A DNA stretch of 5,903 nt from an uncultured Micromonospora sp. GTDB taxonomy: Bacteria > Actinomycetota > Actinomycetes > Mycobacteriales > Micromonosporaceae. The DNA is taken from NCBI GenBank assembly GCA_937951935.1, contig CALGAM010000061.1, forward strand, positions 1-5,903, written 5' to 3'. The first letter of the stretch is position 1, and the number at the start of each line of letters is the position of its first letter. The notes under the pieces are model-generated. The model made no database searches. It was not told the DNA's origin and saw nothing but the letters and a program-made list of their open reading frames with translations. This document shows, one piece after another, positions 1-4,947 of the stretch. The position numbers and the translations under genes were made by a program.

Positions 1-492
1 CTGCCCAAGCCGACCATCGCGATGGTGCAGGGCGCGTGCATCGCCGGCGGGCTGATGCTGGCGTGGTGCTGCGACCTGATCGTGGCCGCCGACGACGCGT
101 TCTTCGCCGACCCGGTGGTACGGATGGGCATACCCGGTGTGGAGTACTTCGCCCATCCGTGGGTGATGGGCCCCCGGTTCGCCAAGGAGTTCCTGTTCAC
201 CGGGGAGCGGATCAGCGCCGAGCGGGCGCTGGCCCTGGGCATGGTCAACCGGGTGGTGCCCCGGGCGGCGCTCGAGGAGGAGACGTTCGCGCTGGCCGAG
301 CGGATCGCGACGATGCCCCGGCTGGGACTCGCGCTGACCAAGAAGGCGGTCAACCAGGCGGAGGACCTGATGGGGATGCGGGCCGGAATGGACTCGGTGT
401 TCGGCCTGCACCACGCCGCGCACGCGCACAACGCCGAGGTCAGCGGGGATTCCCTGGCCGGGCAGACGGCGCGGTCGATGAAGCGGGACTGA
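1..492 (+). CDS. Crotonase-fold protein (enoyl-CoA hydratase/isomerase family), 5'-truncated
   Basis: The C-terminal 163 residues of a crotonase superfamily protein that acts on acyl-CoA thioesters in the cytoplasm. The reading frame is open from base 1, so the true start and roughly 100 N-terminal residues (families run about 260-290) lie outside. Seen: the GACIAGG oxyanion-hole segment (visible residues 11-17), the CCDLIVAADDAFF strand-turn (23-35), the DPVVRMGIPG loop (37-46), FLFTGERISAERALALGMVNRVVP (about 73-96), and a C-terminal helical tail ending SMKRD. Aligned by eye to mitochondrial ECHS1, catalytic Glu144 falls on Met19 and Glu164 on Val39, so ordinary hydration chemistry is doubtful even though automated annotation would say enoyl-CoA hydratase. 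It converges with the isomerase gene on the other strand. The fold call is firm and the reaction is unknown. Confidence 0.93.
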   Translation: MPKPTIAMVQGACIAGGLMLAWCCDLIVAADDAFFADPVVRMGIPGVEYFAHPWVMGPRFAKEFLFTGERISAERALALGMVNRVVPRAALEEETFALAERIATMPRLGLALTKKAVNQAEDLMGMRAGMDSVFGLHHAAHAHNAEVSGDSLAGQTARSMKRD

Positions 493-500
493 CGGCACGG

Positions 501-520
501 CCCGCCCGGCCGGCGGCGGG
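501..520. terminator. GC-rich hairpin between convergent genes, possible terminator
   Basis: An inverted repeat of 6 bp (CCCGCC at 501-506, GGCGGG at 515-520) with an 8-nt loop begins 8 nt after the crotonase stop codon. It sits in the 49-nt gap between two convergent genes, where a bidirectional terminator is expected. No T-tract follows on either strand, as is common in high-GC actinobacteria. In such GC-rich DNA short stems also arise by chance, so this is only a candidate. Confidence 0.3.
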
Positions 521-541
521 TTCGGCACGCGGCCGGCCCGG

Positions 542-1345
542 TCAGCGGCCCACGCGGGCCGCGAGCCACTCGACGCCGCGGGCCAGCGCCCGCGGCGCGC
601 CCTCCGCCTCGATCGGCGGTCCGACCAGCTCCAGGTCCCACAGACCGCGGTAGCCGAGCCCGGCCAGGTCGCGCAGCAGACGCTCCAGCGGGATGTCCCC
701 GTCGCCCGGCACCCACCGGTTGGGCACGCTCCGCGTGCCCAACCGGACGTCGCTGACCTGGACCAGCCGCACCCGGTCGAGTTCGACGCGCAGCGTGTCG
801 ACCAGCCCACGCTCCTGCCAGCAGCAGTAGAGGTCGACGCAGAGGCCGATGTCGAGCAGCCGAGCCAGCGCCGCCGCGTCGCGCAGGCTGTGCGTGAAGC
901 TCAGGTCGGACCGCAGGGACATGGTGTTCTCCACCGCGAGCGCGACGCCGAGCCGCGCCGCGTGCCCGATGGCCGGGGCCAGCCGCTCGGCGAGCGACTC
1001 GGCCGCCTCCTCCCAGCTCAGCTCCCCGGAGGGGCCGCTGGTGACGTAGACGGTGGCGGCGCCGAGCGCCGCCGCCCCGTCCAGCGCCGCGGCGAGCCGC
1101 CGGGCCTGTGCCGTCCATCCCGACCCGTCGTGCGGGTGACAGGTGAGCGGCATGAACAGGTACGCCACGCCCACACCGCTGGCCCTGACCTCGTCCAGTG
1201 CGACGTCCCAGCCGTGCGCCTCCAGCTTGGGCACGGACAGCCCGACGAGTTCCACGCCGAGCCGCCGGTACATCGCCAGCTCGTCGGCGAGCGGCCGGTC
1301 CAGTGCCGCGATGCCGTTCACCGAGATCCGTGGTCCACCGGGCAT
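542..1345 (-). CDS. Sugar phosphate isomerase/epimerase-like TIM-barrel protein
   Basis: A predicted 267-residue cytoplasmic protein of the xylose isomerase-like TIM-barrel (AP_endonuc_2) superfamily, whose members use a divalent metal to isomerise or epimerise sugars, inositols or related polyols. Seen, numbered from the ATG at 1345: VALAVENT with putative metal ligand Glu139, GLCVDLYCCW with Asp171, LVQVSD with Gln196 where many relatives have His, RWVPGDGDIP (210-219), and WDLEL with Glu239. Cys174 sits where the DxxH histidine usually is. The frame also opens at a GTG at 1408, which overlaps the livF stop (GTGA) and would add 21 low-complexity residues. I prefer the ATG because GAGGTGG lies just upstream and the barrel begins at once (ISVNG). 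It is the last gene of the transporter operon. Substrate unknown; perhaps it processes the imported compound. Confidence 0.85.
   Translation of the reverse strand: MPGGPRISVNGIAALDRPLADELAMYRRLGVELVGLSVPKLEAHGWDVALDEVRASGVGVAYLFMPLTCHPHDGSGWTAQARRLAAALDGAAALGAATVYVTSGPSGELSWEEAAESLAERLAPAIGHAARLGVALAVENTMSLRSDLSFTHSLRDAAALARLLDIGLCVDLYCCWQERGLVDTLRVELDRVRLVQVSDVRLGTRSVPNRWVPGDGDIPLERLLRDLAGLGYRGLWDLELVGPPIEAEGAPRALARGVEWLAARVGR
545..562. terminator. 7-bp stem, 4-nt loop at the 3' end of the isomerase gene
   Basis: GCGGCCC (545-551), loop ACGC, GGGCCGC (556-562) form a perfect 7-bp GC stem. It lies inside the last codons of the isomerase gene, immediately before its stop codon at 544-542, and 53 nt past the crotonase stop. 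It could end crotonase transcripts, or protect the 3' end of the operon mRNA. No poly-U tract is present. The structure is seen; the terminator role is inferred. Confidence 0.35.
716..746. repeat. Perfect 14-bp inverted repeat with 3-nt loop inside the isomerase gene
   Basis: CCGGTTGGGCACGC at 716-729 is the exact reverse complement of GCGTGCCCAACCGG at 733-746, with only TCC between. The next pair outward (A/A) does not match, so the repeat is sharply bounded. On the coding (minus) strand it covers codons for RLGTRSVPNRW, just before the conserved VPGDGDIP segment of the barrel. In mRNA it would form a very stable hairpin. The structure is certain. Its role (attenuation, stability, pausing, protein binding, or coincidence constrained by codons) is unknown. 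Confidence 0.9.
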
Positions 1346-1348
1346 CGT

Positions 1349-1355
1349 CCACCTC
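1349..1355 (-). promoter_or_regulatory. Shine-Dalgarno site supporting the ATG start of the isomerase gene
   Basis: On the minus strand GAGGTGG lies directly upstream of the ATG at 1345, with 6 nt between GAGG and the start codon. The alternative GTG at 1408 has only a weak, badly spaced purine run (CCCGGA abutting it). This decides the start in favour of the shorter protein. Confidence 0.6.
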
Positions 1356-1375
1356 GGGTCGGGTTGGGTCGGGTC
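1356..1375 (+). repeat. Four tandem GGGTY units; G-quadruplex-type motif
   Basis: GGGTC, GGGTT, GGGTC, GGGTC stand head to tail. On the + strand this gives four G-triplets separated by 2-nt loops, the classic G-quadruplex pattern. It falls between the livF stop and the preferred isomerase start, just upstream of its Shine-Dalgarno. The + strand is the template strand here, so the mRNA carries the C-rich complement. If the upstream GTG start is used, the repeat encodes part of SDPTQPDP. Confidence 0.6.
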
Positions 1376-1404
1376 GCTGACGCGGGGACGGGTGTCCACC
1401 CTCG

Positions 1405-2154
1405 TCACTCCGGGCCGCGCCGGCCGAAGTACGCCTCGGTGAGCGCCTCCGCCCCACCCACCTCCGCCGCCGGCCGGTCCAGCACCACCCGGCCCACGTC
1501 CAGCACCGTCACCCGGTCGGCGACCTCGAACGCGGCCGTCACCGCCTGCTCGACCAGCAGGATGCCGAGGCCGCTCTCCTTGAGCCTGACCACCGTGTCC
1601 ATCACCTCGGCCACGATCGAGGGAGCCAGCCCACCCGACGGTTCGTCGAGCATGAGCAGCGACGGCCGCGCCATCAGCGCCTGTCCGATGGCGAGCATCT
1701 GCTGCTGTCCGCCGGACAGCTGGCCCGAGACCACGTGCCGGCGCTGCGCCAGCACCGGAAACATCTCGTAGACCGGGTCCAGCTCGGCCGTCAGCTTCCG
1801 CTTGCTCAGGCCGCGGGTGTACCCACCGAGCAGCAGGTTCTCCTCGATCGTGCGCCGGCGGAAGATCCGTTTTCCCTCCTGGACGAGGCTGACGCCGGCC
1901 CGCACCCGCTCGTGCGGCGGCATCCCGGTGACGTCCCGCCCGCGCAGCACGATCGAGCCCGCCTCCGCCCGGTTGAGTCCGGCGATCGCGCGGAGGGTGG
2001 TGGTCTTGCCGGCGCCGTTGCGCCCGAGCAGCACGGTGATCTCGCCGGAGTGGACCCGCAGCGACACGTCCCAGACCGCCCGGATGTCGCCGTACCCGGT
2101 GGCCAGGTTGCGGACCTGGAGCAGCGGGCCCCGCGCGGTGGCCGGATCGCTCAT
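1405..2154 (-). CDS. livF: Branched-chain amino acid-type ABC transporter ATP-binding protein (LivF-like)
   Basis: A 249-residue cytoplasmic ATPase, the usual LivF length, that should pair with the LivG-type domain of the neighbouring fusion to power the HAAT-family importer. Seen: Walker A GRNGAGKTT (44-52), Q-loop Gln92 in VQEGKRIF, signature LSGGQ (146-150), Walker B LLMLDEP (166-172, with Asp170 and catalytic Glu171). The switch histidine is replaced by Gln in LLVEQAV (about 199-205), which is typical for LivF (E. coli LivF has VEQN) and so separates it from LivG. The ATG at 2154 overlaps the stop of livMG by 4 nt (ATGA) and has AGGAGGT upstream, so translation is probably coupled and efficient. 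Its own stop overlaps the alternative isomerase start by 4 nt. The substrate cannot be read from the ATPase. Confidence 0.95.
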   Translation of the reverse strand: MSDPATARGPLLQVRNLATGYGDIRAVWDVSLRVHSGEITVLLGRNGAGKTTTLRAIAGLNRAEAGSIVLRGRDVTGMPPHERVRAGVSLVQEGKRIFRRRTIEENLLLGGYTRGLSKRKLTAELDPVYEMFPVLAQRRHVVSGQLSGGQQQMLAIGQALMARPSLLMLDEPSGGLAPSIVAEVMDTVVRLKESGLGILLVEQAVTAAFEVADRVTVLDVGRVVLDRPAAEVGGAEALTEAYFGRRGPE

Positions 2155-3968
2155 GGGCGGACCTCCTGTCGCACGCCGAGGTACTCGGAGAGCACCCGCG
2201 GATGGTTCTCGATCTCGCTGGCGGTGCCCGAGGCGATCAGCTCCCCCTGGGCGAGCACGTGGATGACGTCGGCCAGGTCGAGCACCAGCCGGAAGTTGTG
2301 CTCGACCAGGATCACCGTGGTGCCCGCCGCGCGGATCGCCCGGATCAGGTCCGCCAGCCGCTCGATCTCGTCCTCGTCGAGTCCGGAGGCGACCTCGTCG
2401 AGCAGGAGCACCCTGGGCCGGGCCACCAACGCGCGCGCCACCTCCAGCAGCCGCCGGGTGCCCAGGGGCAGCGAGGCCGCCGTCGCGTCGGCCAGGCCCG
2501 CCGCGCCGACCAGGCGCAACACGTTGTCGACCTCGGCCCGGTCGGCGGCCGCCGCGCGCCGGTAGCGGGGCAGCCGGAGGATCGCGGCGGGCATGCCGAC
2601 GTAGCGTGAGGCGTACGCCCCGGCCGCCACCGCCTCGCGCACCGTGACGTGCTCGGGGAACAGCGGTGTCTGGAAGGTCCGGGCGATTCCCGCCCGGGCG
2701 ACGTCGTGCGTGCCGCGACCGGTGATGTCCGTGTCTCCGAGGTGGATCGTCCCGGAGTCGATGCGGTAGTAGCCGCAGATGACGTTCAGCAGGGTGGTCT
2801 TCCCGGAACCGTTCGGGCCGATCAACGCGGTGATCTGCCCGGGCTCGGCGGTCAGCGTCACGCCGCGAAGCGCCTGCAGGCCGCCGAATCGCTTGCGGAC
2901 GTCCGTCACCGCCAGGCGGGCCCCGCTCAGCGTCGGCAGCGCGGGGCGGCCGGGTTCCGGGCCGACGGGGGTGGCCTCGGGCGGGGCGGCCGTGTCCGGC
3001 GCGGGCCGCCAGCGCGCGCTCAGCCGCGCGACGGCGCGGTTGGCGAGCCCGGCCAGGCCGTTGGCCACCAACGTGCCGGCAAGGATGAGGAAGGCGCCGT
3101 AGACGACCTGGGCGTACTGCTCGAACTCGGTGGAGCGCAGTGGCCCGTACTGCATCACGGCGGCGCCGACGAGGGGGCCGTAGACGCTCCGGGCACCGCC
3201 CAGGATCGAGGCGGCCAGCACGGTCACCGCGAGCGTGAAGCCGAACGAGTGCGGTGCCAGGTACTTGTCCACGAAGGCGAAGAGGGCTCCGGCGATGCCG
3301 GCCGGGATCGCGCTGATCGCGTACGCGGTCAGCTTCATCCGGTAGACCGAGATGCCCAGAGACGAGGCCAGGATCGGGCTCTCCCGCAGGACCTGGAAGG
3401 CGACCCCGTGCCGGGACGTGATCAGGTTGCGCATCACCGCGAACCAGCCCACGGTCACCACGGTGACGACGACGTACATGTCCAGGCTGCTCAGCTCCGC
3501 ACCGAGGAGCCGGGCGCGGGGGATGCCGACCATGCCCACCGCGCCGCCGGTGTAGTGCTCCAGCAGGTCGAGCAGCTGCGGGACCAGCAGCACCAGGAAG
3601 AACGACGTCATGGCCAACGACCAGCCGCCCAGACGCAGTCCCGGGATCCCGGAGACCAGCCCGACGGCCAGCGCGGCGGCCGCCGCGACCAGCAGCAGCA
3701 GGACCAGGTCGTTGACCCAGTGCATGGCGAGGTAGCCGGCGAGGTACGCGCCGGTGGCGTACATCGCGACCTGGCCGAGGGCCAGCTCACCGGCGTAGCC
3801 GAAGCTCAGGTTCAACCCGCTGGCCAGCAGGGCGAGGATGCAGGTGAGCAGCAGCAGCCGCCGGGTGTCGGAGCTGACGCCGAGCCAGGGCGCCCCGACC
3901 AGCAGCACCCCCAGTGTCAGGGGTAGCACCCACGAGGGCAGCGCCCGGAGCTGACGGGCAAGGGTCAT
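2151..3968 (-). CDS. Fused LivM-type permease and LivG-type ATPase
   Basis: A 605-residue fusion of two subunits of a Liv/HAAT-type ABC importer. Residues about 12-310 are a LivM permease with many hydrophobic helices. They contain SFGYAGELALGQ (55-66), an EAA-like cytoplasmic loop around RESPILASSLGISVYRMK (195-212) and GGARSVYGPLVGAA (258-271). An Ala/Pro-rich linker (about 318-348) leads to the ATPase: Walker A GPNGSGKTT (384-392), Q-loop Gln433 in TFQTP, Walker B LLLDE (Asp524, Glu525), and switch His557 in LVEHNF. The His and AGIARTFQ are typical of LivG. The signature motif is degenerate, LPLGT (501-505) instead of LSGGQ. The ATG at 3968 is preferred over a GTG at 3974 that overlaps the livH stop, because GGATGG is well spaced only for the ATG. 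Such fusions are known in actinobacteria. The frame stays open far upstream, but that part is not homologous. Confidence 0.93.
   Translation of the reverse strand: MTLARQLRALPSWVLPLTLGVLLVGAPWLGVSSDTRRLLLLTCILALLASGLNLSFGYAGELALGQVAMYATGAYLAGYLAMHWVNDLVLLLLVAAAAALAVGLVSGIPGLRLGGWSLAMTSFFLVLLVPQLLDLLEHYTGGAVGMVGIPRARLLGAELSSLDMYVVVTVVTVGWFAVMRNLITSRHGVAFQVLRESPILASSLGISVYRMKLTAYAISAIPAGIAGALFAFVDKYLAPHSFGFTLAVTVLAASILGGARSVYGPLVGAAVMQYGPLRSTEFEQYAQVVYGAFLILAGTLVANGLAGLANRAVARLSARWRPAPDTAAPPEATPVGPEPGRPALPTLSGARLAVTDVRKRFGGLQALRGVTLTAEPGQITALIGPNGSGKTTLLNVICGYYRIDSGTIHLGDTDITGRGTHDVARAGIARTFQTPLFPEHVTVREAVAAGAYASRYVGMPAAILRLPRYRRAAAADRAEVDNVLRLVGAAGLADATAASLPLGTRRLLEVARALVARPRVLLLDEVASGLDEDEIERLADLIRAIRAAGTTVILVEHNFRLVLDLADVIHVLAQGELIASGTASEIENHPRVLSEYLGVRQEVRP
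2161..2167 (-). promoter_or_regulatory. Strong Shine-Dalgarno of livF
   Basis: AGGAGGT on the minus strand, 6 nt upstream of the livF ATG at 2154 and inside the last codons of the livM-livG fusion. A near-perfect site within the upstream gene supports both the start codon and independent re-initiation of LivF. Confidence 0.8.
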
Positions 3969-3970
3969 GG

Positions 3971-4828
3971 TCACACCATCCGTTCCCGCGTCGTGCCGAA
4001 CAGCCCGGTCGGCTTGAGCATCAGGATCAGCAGCAGGACGACGAACACCATCACCGTGGGGAGCTGGCTGCCCAGCCAGCGTCCGGTCAGCGACTCGACG
4101 AGCCCCACCACGAAGCCGCCGAGCAGCGCCCCCGGCAGGCTGCCGAAGCCGCCGATGGCCAGCGCCACGAAGCCCTTGAGGGCCAGCGCGGCGGCCAGGG
4201 TGGAGACCGCGAACGTCTTCGGTCCGACCAGGGGGCCGGTCAGGCCGGCGAGCACCCCGGTGAAGACGAACGCGCCCAGGGCGAGCCGTCTGACGTTGAT
4301 GCCCCGCAGCAGCGCCGCCTCCCGGTCCTCGGCCATCGCCAGCAGGGCCAGCCCGGTCAGCGAGCGCCGGCTGTAGACGGTCATCGCCACCGTGATGCCG
4401 ACGACGCTGAGGATCAGCACCACCTCGGGAACGCTGATCCGGCCGCCGAGCAGCGTGAAGGTGGCGCCCGAGCCGACGGCCGGAACCTTCAGCGCCTGGT
4501 CGCCCCAGATCAGACGGGTGGTGCCGTCCAGCAGGGTGGCCATGCCGAGGGTGGTGACCAGGTGGGCGTGCGCACCCCTGACCGGGCGGATCGCGACGAA
4601 CTCCTCGACCAGGGCGATGAGGCCGACCCCGACCGCCGCGACGACGAAGATCAGCGCGACCGGAAGTTCGGCGACGACCAGGCCCCAGTAGGTCACGAAG
4701 ATCGCGAACATGGTGAGCTGCGCGTGTGCGAAGTTGAACGTGGTGTACGCGATGAAGACCACGTTGTAGCCGAGGGCGATCAGGGCATAGACGGCCCCGA
4801 TCGACAGGCCGGACCAGATCGGTGTCAC
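3971..4828 (-). CDS. livH: Branched-chain amino acid-type ABC transporter permease (LivH-like)
   Basis: A 285-residue inner membrane permease, the normal LivH length, forming the translocation channel with the LivM domain of the next gene. Seen: an N-terminal hydrophobic helix (SIGAVYALIALGYNVVF, 9-25), the family motif FNFAHAQLTMFA (31-42), further hydrophobic stretches near 58-74, 134-150, 188-200 and 257-271, an EAA-like loop AEDREAALLRGINVRRLAL (166-184), GGFGSLPGALLGG (226-238), and the C-terminal KPTGLFG (272-278). The start is a GTG at 4828 with AAGGAGGTG just upstream. It is the first gene of the operon, and the next start lies 2 nt past its stop. In many Liv operons a binding-protein gene stands nearby; none is visible here. 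The family is secure, the substrate unknown (amino acids, amides or carboxylates are possible). Confidence 0.95.
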   Translation of the reverse strand: MTPIWSGLSIGAVYALIALGYNVVFIAYTTFNFAHAQLTMFAIFVTYWGLVVAELPVALIFVVAAVGVGLIALVEEFVAIRPVRGAHAHLVTTLGMATLLDGTTRLIWGDQALKVPAVGSGATFTLLGGRISVPEVVLILSVVGITVAMTVYSRRSLTGLALLAMAEDREAALLRGINVRRLALGAFVFTGVLAGLTGPLVGPKTFAVSTLAAALALKGFVALAIGGFGSLPGALLGGFVVGLVESLTGRWLGSQLPTVMVFVVLLLILMLKPTGLFGTTRERMV

Positions 4829-4830
4829 CG

Positions 4831-4839
4831 CACCTCCTT
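4831..4839 (-). promoter_or_regulatory. Strong Shine-Dalgarno of livH
   Basis: AAGGAGGTG on the minus strand, only a few bases upstream of the GTG at 4828. It is an almost complete match to the anti-Shine-Dalgarno sequence and justifies the GTG start. Confidence 0.8.
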
Positions 4840-4874
4840 GTGGTCGCCGTGGCGGCGGTCACGCCGTTTCGGGA

Positions 4875-4880
4875 ACTATA
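4875..4880 (-). promoter_or_regulatory. Putative -10 box of the transporter operon
   Basis: TATAGT on the minus strand (5 of 6 matches to TATAAT), about 47 nt upstream of the livH start, in an unusually AT-containing spot of the gap. No convincing -35 box lies 17 nt upstream; the best-spaced hexamer is TAGCAA. On the + strand the overlapping TATAGC (4877-4882) could serve the phosphotransferase gene instead. The site is inferred from sequence only. Confidence 0.4.
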
Positions 4881-4888
4881 GCGAGCCA

Positions 4889-4902
4889 ACCAAGCGCTTG
4901 CT
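4889..4902. promoter_or_regulatory. TetR-type operator palindrome, KstR2-like
   Basis: ACCAAGCGCTTGCT contains the perfect 10-bp palindrome CAAGCGCTTG (4891-4900) with matching A/T at the outer positions. It fits every fixed base of AnCAAGnnCTTGnT, the consensus published for the actinobacterial TetR repressor KstR2 as I remember it. It lies 8 nt upstream of the candidate minus-strand -10 box, in the -35 to -10 spacer. It would also be near a + strand transcription start. A bound repressor could therefore control both divergent units. Which regulator binds is unknown, since related TetR proteins share similar sites. Confidence 0.6.
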
Positions 4903-4906
4903 ACCA

Positions 4907-4940
4907 TCCCCGACAAAGTCGCCTCGTCCGATGTCGGGGA
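4907..4940 (+). promoter_or_regulatory. 9-bp inverted repeat covering the phosphotransferase ribosome-binding site
   Basis: TCCCCGACA (4907-4915) is the exact reverse complement of TGTCGGGGA (4932-4940), with a 16-nt loop. The right arm contains the GGGGA of the Shine-Dalgarno upstream of the ATG at 4948. As RNA it could fold and hide the ribosome-binding site; as DNA it could be a second, spaced operator half-site pair. The repeat is seen; its function is inferred. Confidence 0.5.
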
Positions 4941-4941
4941 G
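4936..4941 (+). promoter_or_regulatory. Shine-Dalgarno of the phosphotransferase gene
   Basis: GGGGAG lies 6 nt before the ATG at 4948. It supports this start over the out-of-frame ATG at 4931. No in-frame ATG or GTG is seen between the operator and 4948. Confidence 0.6.
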
Positions 4942-4947
4942 TCGCCG

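Noticed and set aside
36..653. A 205-codon + strand frame overlapping the crotonase and crossing the convergent junction.
   Set aside because: Arg/Ala/Gly-rich composition without motifs; frame 1 holds the recognisable crotonase sequence and ends with a stop at 490-492.
1390..1401. Small palindrome GGGTG-TC-CACCC near the isomerase GTG start.
   Set aside because: A 5-bp stem with a 2-nt loop cannot fold well as RNA and is expected by chance in this composition.
3560..3860. Clusters of CAG/CTG triplets resembling a microsatellite.
   Set aside because: They are scattered runs of at most a few units and simply encode Leu-rich membrane helices of the LivM domain with preferred CTG codons.
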